Source of the DNA: JBCCLJ01 sp039026915
GTDB taxonomy: Bacteria; Acidobacteriota; Thermoanaerobaculia; Multivoradales; Multivoraceae
DNA length: 64,000 bases
Assembly: GCA_039026915.1 (NCBI GenBank)
Contig: JBCCLJ010000010.1
Coordinates: 1 to 64,000 of the forward strand
Reading direction: 5' to 3'
The notes under the pieces were generated by a model, which saw only the letters and a list, made by a program, of their open reading frames with translations, ran no database searches and was not told the DNA's origin. Positions 44,502 through 52,891 of the stretch are shown here, in pieces; the first letter of the stretch is position 1; each line of letters opens with the position of its first letter. Position numbers and translations under genes: made by a program.

Positions 44502-45928
44502 CGCTGGACTTCGCGATCCTCGGCAGCGGACACGAAGCTCTCGTCGCAGCCTGCTATCTCGCTCGGGCAGGCCGCAGCGTGGCCGTTTTCGGTGAGGCCC
44601 ACGACAGTGCGCTCGCCGCGCGCACCGTTCGCGGTCGCGACGATGTCTTCTGGAGCGTTGCGCCGGAGGACCTGGGCCTCTTGCACGACTCGGTCCTCGA
44701 GGAGCTGGAACTCGCCAAGCACGGCTTGGCCTCCCGTGCCTGGCCCGTCTTTGCCGTGGCCGGCGTCGACGCGCTCCCGCTCTGCGGGACGGAAGCACCC
44801 TCGTCTCTCGGTCGCGTCTTCGCGGACGCTGCAGCGCTGCGTCGGCGCCTCGAGGGTCTTCTGACGGCTCCTTTCGGCGAGGCCGAACTGGCTCACTTCG
44901 CCCTCGATCCCGAACTCCTCGCCCAGGCGTCCCTCTCGGTCGAGGAGCAGCTGTCTACCGAGGTGCCGCCGACGGCTGCCGAAGCTCTGCGCGTGCTGGG
45001 GACCTGGGGGCAGCAGCTCAGCCCGGTCGATCAAGGCACCGGTCTCTTGCTCTCTCTTCAGATCGCGGACGCGGCGGGACCGCGCGACCATCGCACCGCG
45101 ACGACGATCGACTCCGGGCTCGTCGCGAGTCTCGAGCGCTGTGCCGAGGCCGCCGGGGTCGAGCGACGTTCGTCGGCGAACGGCCTGTGGCTCGAAGGCG
45201 GTGAGGTGCTCGGGGTTCGAACGGGAGACGAGACCGTTGCCGCCACGCACGTCCTCTCTTCGTTCGATGCCCGACGGACCTATCTCGACTGGGTCGGTCG
45301 GCGTCACCTGCCTCTGGAGCTCGTGCGCGCCCTGGAGAGCACTCGCTACCGGAGCGGTCTGGCGCGGCTCGCGGTGCTGCTCGATGGCGATGTAGCGCCG
45401 CCGCGCTCCGACTGCGTGCGCTGGATCGTCGCGGAGCCGGGAACCGCCGACCACGCCTGTGAGCAGGCGCGCAGCGCGCGCCAGGCGCAGCGACCCTGGC
45501 TCGACGTCACCTGGACTTCCTCCGCGACGGAGGGCTCGGCCCCGTCAGGGACCACGTTGCTCACCGTTTCGGCGCAGTCCTTTTCGTACGCCCTGAGCGA
45601 CCAGCGCGACCGAGGCGCGATCGAAGCTCTGCTGCTCGCGCGGCTGAGCGTCGTCGTGCCCGAGATCGGAGAGCGTCTCCTGGAGTGCGAGTTGGTCCTC
45701 CCCGAAGATCTCGAGGAGCGCTTTGGCTGGACGGAGGGCCACCTGCATGGAGGCGAGATGGGGCTCGACCAGCTCTTTGCTCTGCGCGGTCGCGGTCCTG
45801 ATCTACGTCCAAGCCACGAGTGGCTTTCAGGTCTCGAGCTCTGCTCGGGCTCGGTGCACCCCGGCGGTCTGACGTTGGGGCTCGTCGGACGCAGCTGCGC
45901 CGCGCGTCATCTGGAGGCCGAGCCGTGA
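44498..45928 (+). CDS. Second, divergent phytoene-dehydrogenase-like oxidoreductase
   Basis: A 476-residue protein, GTG 44498 with GGGGGAGG upstream, overlapping the previous stop (GTGA). It parallels its neighbour along the length: FAILGSGHEALVAACYLARAG at the start, LEELELAKHGL in the middle, LHGGEMGLDQLF and CSGSVHPGGLTLGLVGR at the end. The N-terminal FAD motif keeps GxGxxx but lacks the following E-x-R-x-x-GG element. It may be a degenerate subunit that pairs with the upstream protein. No other function can be assigned. Confidence 0.75.
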   Translation: MTLDFAILGSGHEALVAACYLARAGRSVAVFGEAHDSALAARTVRGRDDVFWSVAPEDLGLLHDSVLEELELAKHGLASRAWPVFAVAGVDALPLCGTEAPSSLGRVFADAAALRRRLEGLLTAPFGEAELAHFALDPELLAQASLSVEEQLSTEVPPTAAEALRVLGTWGQQLSPVDQGTGLLLSLQIADAAGPRDHRTATTIDSGLVASLERCAEAAGVERRSSANGLWLEGGEVLGVRTGDETVAATHVLSSFDARRTYLDWVGRRHLPLELVRALESTRYRSGLARLAVLLDGDVAPPRSDCVRWIVAEPGTADHACEQARSARQAQRPWLDVTWTSSATEGSAPSGTTLLTVSAQSFSYALSDQRDRGAIEALLLARLSVVVPEIGERLLECELVLPEDLEERFGWTEGHLHGGEMGLDQLFALRGRGPDLRPSHEWLSGLELCSGSVHPGGLTLGLVGRSCAARHLEAEP

Positions 45929-46689
45929 GGGATCTGTTGCTGCACGCCCGCCGTCACGAGGGAGCCGGCGAGCCGCTCGTGATCCTGCACGGCCTCTATG
46001 GCTCTTCCCGCAGCTGGAGCGGCGTCGGGCGCAGGCTCGCGGAGCACTTCGACGTCTGGACTCTCGATCTGCGGAACCACGGTCAGTCGCCGCACGATGG
46101 CGACTGTAGCTGGAGCGCCATGGCAAGCGACGTCCGGCGCACGGTGGAGGAGCTGGGCCTCGAGCGGCCCGCTCTGCTCGGGCACAGCCTCGGAGGCAAG
46201 GTCGCGATGCATCTCGTCGGGCAGTCGCCGGACTTCACGCGTCGGCTCTTCGTCGCCGACATCGCCCCTCGGGAGTACCGGCCCGATGCAGAGCTGCTCG
46301 AGGTGCTCCTCCGTCTCGATCTCGACCGGGTGGAGCGCCGCTCCGACGCGGACCGGGCGCTCGAGCAGAGCATTCCCGACCCGATTCTCCGAGGGTTCCT
46401 GCTGACGAACCTGACGCGCAGCGGTGAGGGCTACGCCTGGCAGTGCAACCTGGAAGGTCTGCACGCCAGCCTCGACGAGATCGGCTCCGCGCCCCTCGAG
46501 GTCGGCACGAGCTGGGACGGGCCGACGCGTTTCATCGTCGGCGGAGCTTCGGAGTACTGGCAGCGGGGAGACGAGCAGACCGTCCGCAGCTTCTTCCCGG
46601 CAGCCGACGTGGTCGTGCTCCCGGGGGCCGGGCACAACGTCCACGTCGAGGGCGGCGAGGCTTTTCTCGAAGCGCTCCTCAGCGTCTGA
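45925..46689 (+). CDS. Alpha/beta hydrolase (YbfF-like)
   Basis: A 254-residue alpha/beta hydrolase: LVILHGLYGSSRSW (oxyanion loop), LDLRNHGQSPH, nucleophile elbow LLGHSLGGKVAMH, and the histidine in LPGAGHNVHVEG; an aspartate for the triad lies in between. It is close to the YbfF/epoxide-hydrolase-type esterases. GTG 45925 overlaps the previous stop, and CTGGAGG lies upstream. Last gene of the four-gene operon. Likely hydrolyses an ester or thioester in the same pathway; substrate unknown. Confidence 0.87.
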   Translation: MRDLLLHARRHEGAGEPLVILHGLYGSSRSWSGVGRRLAEHFDVWTLDLRNHGQSPHDGDCSWSAMASDVRRTVEELGLERPALLGHSLGGKVAMHLVGQSPDFTRRLFVADIAPREYRPDAELLEVLLRLDLDRVERRSDADRALEQSIPDPILRGFLLTNLTRSGEGYAWQCNLEGLHASLDEIGSAPLEVGTSWDGPTRFIVGGASEYWQRGDEQTVRSFFPAADVVVLPGAGHNVHVEGGEAFLEALLSV

Positions 46690-46726
46690 GCGGCGCCTCG
46701 GATTCGGCTTCCGCCTCGACGCAGCG

Positions 46727-48025
46727 TCAGCGTGCCTTGAGAGCGCCGCCGGCGACGAAGCCGTCCCGCAGCGAGTCGGCGATGCCCTGAAAAGACCAGC
46801 GTGCATAGCGACCGACCTGATAGACGCCTCGCTCCTGCAGAGCAGCGATCGCCTGCTGCTTCCACGTGGAGTTGGGCCAGGCCCACGTGTAGGCGACCTC
46901 GATCCACGTGGGGTCGACGACCTCGGTCTCTTCGATGAATCCCCAGCTGCGCATCTCCTCGACCACCTCGTCGGCGTAGCGACGCGTCTCTTCCTCGCCG
47001 GGCTTCTGGTTCGCCGGGAAGGCGCGCTCGACGTAGATGCTGGCCCGCTGGGTCGTTTCGGTGTTCGGGGTGGGGAGGAAGGACTCGTCGACGTTGCTGT
47101 AGAAGCCGACGCGATGAAAGCCCGACTTCGTGTCGGGCAGGTAAACCCAGTGAGAGTCGGGGCAGGACTCGCCGCGAATTGCGCCGACGTTCAGGACGAG
47201 CACCGCGGTGTGCGGATAGGGACGCTCCGGGAGCTCGAGACCGCACATCTCCATCATGATGTTGAGCGGCAGCGTCGAGGCGATCGTGTCGAACCCACAG
47301 CGATCGCCGTCGGCGAACTCGACCCGCTTGGCGTCGAGGTCGATGCGGGCGACGCGCTTGTTGTAGTGCATGTCGCACTCGTCGGCGAGACGACGAGAGA
47401 GCGAGTCGAGGCCGTCCTCCGGGTAAAGGTAGCTCGTGTTGTAGCCGACCGAGGGGGCCGTCCCGGAGGCGCCGTCGCGCGCCGTCTGCAGGTCGACCGG
47501 GGACTTGTAGGAGTCCTGCGGGGCGACCTCGCCGTGCAGCCCAGCCGTGTACAGCTCGTGGAAGCGCTCGAAGAAGAGGTCGCTGAGAGTGGGCCCGAAG
47601 CTCGCGACGAGCCAGTCGCGCATCGAGTGGATCTGGCCAGGGGGAGCCGCCATCTCCTCGAGAGCACGGTTCGCCACGTCCGAGTCGAGGTAGCGCAGGT
47701 GATACTGCAGCGGGTAGGGGACGTGCAGTTTGTCTTCGGGGAAGAAGATCGACGAGACGCGCTCGTAGCGGCGCACCGGTGCGACCGTCTGAATGAAGTG
47801 CAGGACCGCCGGGTCGCCGCCGAAGATCCAGTGTCCGCCGCCGATCTCGAAGCGATAGGCACCGCCGTCGGCTGGAGGAACGGCGAGGCGCTCTTCGCTG
47901 CCAGGCTTGATGTAGTACGACGAGCAGATCCCGCCGGGATCCGCAAGCGCTTCGAAAACCGGCAGGCCCGAGACCGAGCCCGCAGCGAGCCCGGTCATAC
48001 CTCCACCTAGGATCAGCGTCGACAT
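46727..48025 (-). CDS. FAD-dependent amine-oxidoreductase-like protein (UDP-galactopyranose mutase/protoporphyrinogen oxidase fold)
   Basis: A 432-residue flavoprotein starting at ATG 48025 behind GAGGAA. It has the Rossmann motif LILGGGMTGLAAG, FEIGGGHWIFGG, YTAGLHGEVAPQDSYKSP and a C-terminal GRYARWSFQGIADSLRDGFVAGG that fits the family's second FAD segment. Proteins of this type are frequently encoded next to glycosyltransferases. Here it precedes a GT2 gene upstream on the same strand and sits in a glycan locus, so a sugar-modifying role is plausible but unproven. Confidence 0.82.
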   Translation of the reverse strand: MSTLILGGGMTGLAAGSVSGLPVFEALADPGGICSSYYIKPGSEERLAVPPADGGAYRFEIGGGHWIFGGDPAVLHFIQTVAPVRRYERVSSIFFPEDKLHVPYPLQYHLRYLDSDVANRALEEMAAPPGQIHSMRDWLVASFGPTLSDLFFERFHELYTAGLHGEVAPQDSYKSPVDLQTARDGASGTAPSVGYNTSYLYPEDGLDSLSRRLADECDMHYNKRVARIDLDAKRVEFADGDRCGFDTIASTLPLNIMMEMCGLELPERPYPHTAVLVLNVGAIRGESCPDSHWVYLPDTKSGFHRVGFYSNVDESFLPTPNTETTQRASIYVERAFPANQKPGEEETRRYADEVVEEMRSWGFIEETEVVDPTWIEVAYTWAWPNSTWKQQAIAALQERGVYQVGRYARWSFQGIADSLRDGFVAGGALKAR

Positions 48026-48056
48026 CTGAAACTTCCTCTCTGCGCCGCGGCGCTGA

Positions 48057-49007
48057 TTACTTTCGTTGAACGAGCGTCGCGTTGGCTCGTGCGACTTGCT
48101 CGCTGATCGTCGGCAGCAGATCGTCGAAGCTCTCGTGGAGCTTCGCAGCGTTGCGCTGCAGCTGGTCGAGCCGTTTCTGCAGATGGCCGAAACTCTTGGT
48201 GCCCGGCATCCCCCGCTGCGCGAACGGCATCGGGAACCAACCGACCTGGCCGCCCTCGCGCCATACGCGCAGCGACATCTCGATGTCGAAGTGGATCGCA
48301 GGCCAGCCCACCGGCGAGTAGCTCATGTCGAAGCCGCCGATCTCGAGGAACGGTTTCTTGCGAATGAAGACCGGACCGACGTTGATGCCCTCGACGAACA
48401 TGAACGGGATTCCATCTTCCGTCGCGTAGTCGGGTGTCTCGCCGTAGACGGAGGTGATGTCACCGGGGGCGTAGGGGTGTTCGTCGGAGATGGCGGTGCA
48501 CGTCTCGAGTCCGCTGAAGCCGATGCAGCCACCGATCATGACCAGTTTGGGGTAGCGCTCGAAGAGCGCCACGGAGTGGTCGTACCAGGACGTGTCTTCC
48601 GGCGGGATGTCGTCATCCTGCAAGAGGCAGACGATCTCGCCACGGGCCAGGGTCATGGCGCGGTCGTAGGCGCGCAGCTCGTGCAGATCGTTGGAGCGCA
48701 CGACGAAGTCGTTCGGACGGTCGAGGAGATCGGTCCAGGCCTGCAGCGAGCCGTCGATGGAGCCGTCTTCGCAGACGATGATCTCCTCAGCAGCGGTGCG
48801 GCGAAGGCCCGCGACGATGTCGGGAACGTGGTCGCGATGATTGAAGGACTGGATCATTAGCGAGACGCGTGGCTCAGGCTGGTAGACGTCGTTGCGAGCC
48901 AGGCGATCCGCTTTGCGCTTGCGGATCTTTCTCGCAAGCATCGCCCCGCGAGGATTGGCCAGAGAGCGCAGGAGGTCTTTCGCTGGCTCGGGAAGGCGAC
49001 GCAGCAT
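48057..49007 (-). CDS. GT2-family glycosyltransferase
   Basis: A 316-residue protein of the GT-A/GT2 type: VSLMIQSFNHRDHVPDIVAGL, IIVCEDGSIDGS, IVCLLQDDDIPP (the DxD-like acidic triplet that binds metal and the nucleotide-sugar), and GGFDMSYSPVGWPAIHFDIEM near the acceptor loop. No transmembrane segment was seen, so it is cytoplasmic or peripheral. I chose ATG 49007; a TTG at 49043 adds 12 residues. Thirty-one bases upstream of the FAD oxidoreductase gene, so probably one transcript. Confidence 0.86.
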   Translation of the reverse strand: MLRRLPEPAKDLLRSLANPRGAMLARKIRKRKADRLARNDVYQPEPRVSLMIQSFNHRDHVPDIVAGLRRTAAEEIIVCEDGSIDGSLQAWTDLLDRPNDFVVRSNDLHELRAYDRAMTLARGEIVCLLQDDDIPPEDTSWYDHSVALFERYPKLVMIGGCIGFSGLETCTAISDEHPYAPGDITSVYGETPDYATEDGIPFMFVEGINVGPVFIRKKPFLEIGGFDMSYSPVGWPAIHFDIEMSLRVWREGGQVGWFPMPFAQRGMPGTKSFGHLQKRLDQLQRNAAKLHESFDDLLPTISEQVARANATLVQRK

Positions 49008-49023
49008 GCGCGGGAGGATATAA

Positions 49024-49039
49024 CGCTCCCTCGGGAGCG
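49024..49039. promoter_or_regulatory. Inverted repeat CGCTCCC-TC-GGGAGCG
   Basis: Perfect 7-base arms with a 2-base spacer in the divergent gap, 17 bases before the GT2 ATG. Could be an operator or a leader hairpin that limits GT2 translation. Confidence 0.35.
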
Positions 49040-49160
49040 ACAACTGCGCAGCGTCGCCGTGCGTGCTGAAGGGGGACGCGCAGAGAAGCCGCCAGCCCGG
49101 GAAGTCTCTGCTCAGCCGGGACGGAGGTGACGTCGCTCCGAAGGCTGCTCGATTTCCGCG

Positions 49161-49169
49161 TAGAATAGG
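49161..49169 (+). promoter_or_regulatory. Promoter-like TAGAATAGG motif
   Basis: Identical nine bases to 9928-9936, here 51 bases before the ATG of the DUF3431-phosphatase fusion. TAGAAT would be the -10 element; no -35 match is evident. Confidence 0.25.
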
Positions 49170-49183
49170 CGTTTTGATGAATC

Positions 49184-49204
49184 GGGTGGAGTTACACTCC
49201 GCCC
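49184..49204 (+). promoter_or_regulatory. Leader hairpin before the DUF3431-phosphatase gene
   Basis: GGGTGGAGT pairs with ACTCCGCCC across the loop TAC: nine pairs including one G-U. It ends 15 bases before ATG 49220, so it could occlude or position the ribosome-binding site, which is itself weak (GGATGA). Confidence 0.4.
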
Positions 49205-49219
49205 CAATTGGATGAGCCC

Positions 49220-50701
49220 ATGAACGCCGATTCGAGAATCGCAGAGCTGACCAAGGAGCAGTGCGAGATCGTCGTTGCTCGCTATGACGAGCAGACCGAC
49301 TGGGTCACCTCGTACGCTCACATCGCCACGGTCTACAACAAGGGCAAGACGTCCGTCACCGAGGTGGATGCACTCACCTTGCCCAACGTGGGGCGCGAGG
49401 CGCATACGTACCTCACGCACATCGTCACCAACTGGGATCGGCTCGCCGATCGCACGGTCTTCTTTCAGGGGAGCAAACCCGAGGCCGGGATGACGGGGCA
49501 CCTGATGCCCAACGTCTCCGTCGGCGACTACATCTTCACCGAGCGCGACCCGCATCTGTACATCACGTACTGCCAGGCACCGCGGCTCTCGTGGCTGACC
49601 TTTCGCAACGGCTACGCGCAGTGGAATGCCCACGACGTCGCGCCTCACCTTCCGAAGACGCCAGGAATGTGGCCTGACGACAGCCCGTTCGACTACTGGA
49701 TGAGGCCCTTCTTCGTGCCGCCGACGACCCTGCTGCTGCGCCGTGACTTCGAGCGCGACTGCGACGCTCAGGACGTTCTCTCTCAAGAGGCCTTCTGGAA
49801 GAAGCGAATCAGCCAGAAGGTCCCCTTTCCGGAGTACATCTTCTGCGCGCAGGGTGCACAGTTCTCGGCGTCACGCGAGCTGCTGCACAGCAAGCCTCGC
49901 AGCTACTACGAAGGGCTGCTCGAGGAGCTGAGCTACGCAGCGAACCCATACCAGGGACATCACTTCGAGTACTTCTGGATGTACCTTCTGCAGCCCGATG
50001 AGGCGGCGCTGGCGGAAGTGGCGCAGCGCAAGCCGCAGATGCGTCGAGGGCCGTTCTGGAAGTTCCGACCCACGGCCTGGGCTCTGCTCGGCGCACGAGG
50101 CATATGGAGCCACTCGCTGACCTTCGCCGAGAAGGGAACCGATGCGGTGCTGCGCGTGGCCCACGGCTCTCGGCGCCGCGCCGCTCGCGCGCGGGTCTCT
50201 GCAGAGGCTCCCCAGCGCAAGATCCTCTTCGTCGCGCACGACGCGACCTGCGTACCGCCGTACGCTGCGGCGCGCCTCAAGTCGGCCCTGGCGGACAACA
50301 GCATCGCGGTCGAAACCGATTTCGCCGGGCTGATCGACGAGGAGCGGCCAACGCCGCAAGTAGCGGTCGAGGCTGCGGCGCCGCGGGGAATCGACATCGG
50401 CAACCTCCACGTCGGAGGCCTGGGTGCAGAGGCGCTCAGCGATGCCGATTTGGTGATCACGACGACGCACCAGGAGGCCAGCGAGCTGCGCAAGCTCTTT
50501 CCCGACGTGAGGACGGGCATCGAAGTCTTGTCGCACTTCGACTCGCAGACGGCCGAGCGCTCTCTTTTCTGTCCGAACACGGGAGCCCAGTGGTGGCGCG
50601 TCAATGAGGAGACGCTGGCCCGTTTCGATCGGGCCTACGATCAGGTCGACCGCTGTATCGAGCAACTCGCGCCGCTGCTGGCGGCGGACGGCGGGCACTG
50701 A
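49220..50701 (+). CDS. DUF3431-like domain fused to an inactive LMW-phosphatase-like domain
   Basis: A 493-residue protein. The first ~210 residues carry LPNVGREAHTYLTHIVTNWD and RTVFFQGSKPEAG, typical of DUF3431, a family found mainly in proteins linked to glycan or surface synthesis. Residues ~330-460 resemble low-molecular-weight protein tyrosine phosphatase: KILFVAHDATCVPPYAAARL followed later by ADLVITTTHQEASELRKLFP. The catalytic first cysteine is alanine and the P-loop arginine is missing, so it should be inactive. Its stop shares one base with the next ATG (TGATG). Role unknown; a regulatory or binding subunit of the glycan locus is possible. Confidence 0.75.
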   Translation: MNADSRIAELTKEQCEIVVARYDEQTDWVTSYAHIATVYNKGKTSVTEVDALTLPNVGREAHTYLTHIVTNWDRLADRTVFFQGSKPEAGMTGHLMPNVSVGDYIFTERDPHLYITYCQAPRLSWLTFRNGYAQWNAHDVAPHLPKTPGMWPDDSPFDYWMRPFFVPPTTLLLRRDFERDCDAQDVLSQEAFWKKRISQKVPFPEYIFCAQGAQFSASRELLHSKPRSYYEGLLEELSYAANPYQGHHFEYFWMYLLQPDEAALAEVAQRKPQMRRGPFWKFRPTAWALLGARGIWSHSLTFAEKGTDAVLRVAHGSRRRAARARVSAEAPQRKILFVAHDATCVPPYAAARLKSALADNSIAVETDFAGLIDEERPTPQVAVEAAAPRGIDIGNLHVGGLGAEALSDADLVITTTHQEASELRKLFPDVRTGIEVLSHFDSQTAERSLFCPNTGAQWWRVNEETLARFDRAYDQVDRCIEQLAPLLAADGGH

Positions 50702-52884
50702 TGGCGGCCGGGAAGGCGGCGACGATGCCGACCGAGCCCGTCCTGTCCGAGCTGCTCGAGCGCGGGTCTCCGCTCGGGGGTGACCCGGGCTACGAGAAGG
50801 TTCTCGTCATCACGATCAACCACTCGTACGCAGGGTTCTTCGCCTACGTCACCTTCGTGATCAATCAGCTGATCTACGCTGAGAAGCACGGCTTGCTCCC
50901 CGTGGTGCACTTCGGCGCGCGATCGGCTGACGGACCCAACGCTTTCTACGATCCTGCGGTCGGCGAGAACACCTGGGACTACTACTTCGAGCCCGTTGCG
51001 GGCTGGCGCTACGACGAGATTCGGGCGCTCGTCGATTCCAGCGAGAGTCCGCTTTCGGAGAGCGATCTGATCCGGCTCTCGCGCGAAGAGCTCTGGTACC
51101 TGCATCGCGAAGATCCGGACAGCGTCTACAACTATCCCTACGGCTATTACCAGCACCTCGAAGGCGAGAGCCGGGACTGGTACCGCGAGCAGCGTCTCAA
51201 GGCGAGCCAGGTGATCGACAAGTACATCCGCATCAAGCCGGAGATCCTCGGCCTCCTGGACACTTGGACGTCCGACAACTTCACTGGCGAACGTGTGCTG
51301 GGCCTGCACATGCGCGGCACCGACAAGGGCGGTGCCGGTCCCGTGCAGCCGCACCTCTCGCGGGTGATGACGCCCGACAAGTACTACCCGCTGATCGAGC
51401 GCGACACGCAAGAGCACGGAGAAGGCAGGATCTTTCTCGCTACCGATCAGCGCCAATTCGTCGAGCTGCTTCGCCAGCGCTACGGTGATCGCGTCCTGGC
51501 CCTCGAGGCCATTCGATCGGATTCCTCGATCAATCCTTTTCAGGTGTCCGATTCGAAGAACTACATCAAGGGTCGCGAGGTCCTGCTCGACTGCCTGATC
51601 CTCTCGCGCTGCGACTTTCTCTTGAAGTGCACCTCGGCGGTGGGTGAGTACGCGATGTACTTCAATCCGGAGCTCGAGTGCATCGACGTCAATCATCTGA
51701 AGCAGGCGCCGACCTTCGAGGACTCGCTCGCGGTCTCCTGGAACCGGGCGAAGAGCCTCAGTTGGCGGGGCGAGCCTCAAGGGCTGAGGGACCGCGTTCG
51801 ACAGCTGACGAGCGGCCCGATTCGCTTCTTCGCAACCGAGGCGATCGAGCAGCGTCGACACTCCACCAACTCGCTTTGGCGCGGACTCGTCATCGCCAAG
51901 GACGCCGCCGGTTCTCTGGCGACGCGCGGCGGGCTGCCCATGGACGTCGTCCGTTATCGCGCCTCGGTGGCCAAGCGTCGTAAGGGATCTCCGCCGTTCG
52001 ACCCGGGCAATGCGAGCTTTCACAAGGTGCTCGAGATTCGCATCGACGAGCCGGGTGACCGAGAGCTCTTCGATCAGGTGCTCGCCGTGCTGGAGCAGCT
52101 GCACTTCGCCGAAGCACACCGTCTGGAGCCGGTCGTGCGACTCGATCAGCCGAACCATCGCTACCGAGAGCCCGGAGCCGGAGCGAACGTCTGGGAGTAC
52201 TTTTTCGAGCCCGTTTCGCAGCGGACGGCGGAGGAGCTCGAGGCGATGCCGGCCAGGGAGCTGACTTCCCTCGGCCCGATCGAACAGCGCTGCGTCGCGC
52301 TCGGCGCAGGGAACCACGAGGCCGATCCGCCCGAACGACTCGACGCGGAGGGCCGGCTCTGGTTCGATCGTCGGCGCGCTATGGGAGCCGACCTGGTGCG
52401 CCGTCTGGTGAAGCCGGCTTCGGAGCTTCGCGAGGCCGCCGATCGCTTCTGGAAGGCCGAGTTTGCCGAGGTCGAGCACGTCCTCGGAGCGCACCTTGCT
52501 TCTGGCCATGATCATCCGGTCCCTCCGCCGGGTCGCAACATCGACGTGCTGCCCGGCGCCTTCATGCCTCACTTCGAGGCCTACCTCGAGCGCCGACCGG
52601 AGGGCCGGATTCTGATTGCAGCCTCAGATCCAACGCTCGCCGATGCCGTCAAGACTCGACTCGGCGATCGCGTGGTTTACCGCCAGCGCAGCGGACCCGC
52701 CCGCGGCCGAGCCGGGGGTGAGGACGCCGTCGTCGACGCCTTGTTGCTGGCGCGCTGCAGTGCCCTGCTCCATGGCGGTCGCGCGCTGGGCGAGGTGGCG
52801 AGCTTCTTCTCCCCGCAGCTGCCGGTGATCGATCTCAGCTACCCGGCTTCTCCCGACGCGCTCGTTGGGCTGGAAGGCGGCTAG
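50701..52884 (+). CDS. Tandemly duplicated GT23/NodZ-like fucosyltransferase-family protein
   Basis: A 727-residue protein made of two related halves. The first (~30-400) has VLVITINHSYAGFFAYVTFV, WDYYFEP and the donor-binding motif VLGLHMRGTDKGG (~198-210), the HxRxTDK signature of GT23 alpha-1,6-fucosyltransferases such as NodZ and FUT8. The second (~436-727) repeats KVLEIRIDEPGD, QLHFAEAHRLEPVVRL and WEYFFEPVS, but its motif reads VLGAHLASGHDHP, so it should not bind GDP-fucose. Start overlaps the previous stop. Predicted to add fucose or a similar sugar using the first half. GDP-fucose use is inferred from the family. Confidence 0.78.
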   Translation: MAAGKAATMPTEPVLSELLERGSPLGGDPGYEKVLVITINHSYAGFFAYVTFVINQLIYAEKHGLLPVVHFGARSADGPNAFYDPAVGENTWDYYFEPVAGWRYDEIRALVDSSESPLSESDLIRLSREELWYLHREDPDSVYNYPYGYYQHLEGESRDWYREQRLKASQVIDKYIRIKPEILGLLDTWTSDNFTGERVLGLHMRGTDKGGAGPVQPHLSRVMTPDKYYPLIERDTQEHGEGRIFLATDQRQFVELLRQRYGDRVLALEAIRSDSSINPFQVSDSKNYIKGREVLLDCLILSRCDFLLKCTSAVGEYAMYFNPELECIDVNHLKQAPTFEDSLAVSWNRAKSLSWRGEPQGLRDRVRQLTSGPIRFFATEAIEQRRHSTNSLWRGLVIAKDAAGSLATRGGLPMDVVRYRASVAKRRKGSPPFDPGNASFHKVLEIRIDEPGDRELFDQVLAVLEQLHFAEAHRLEPVVRLDQPNHRYREPGAGANVWEYFFEPVSQRTAEELEAMPARELTSLGPIEQRCVALGAGNHEADPPERLDAEGRLWFDRRRAMGADLVRRLVKPASELREAADRFWKAEFAEVEHVLGAHLASGHDHPVPPPGRNIDVLPGAFMPHFEAYLERRPEGRILIAASDPTLADAVKTRLGDRVVYRQRSGPARGRAGGEDAVVDALLLARCSALLHGGRALGEVASFFSPQLPVIDLSYPASPDALVGLEGG

Positions 52885-52891
52885 CGGCTCG

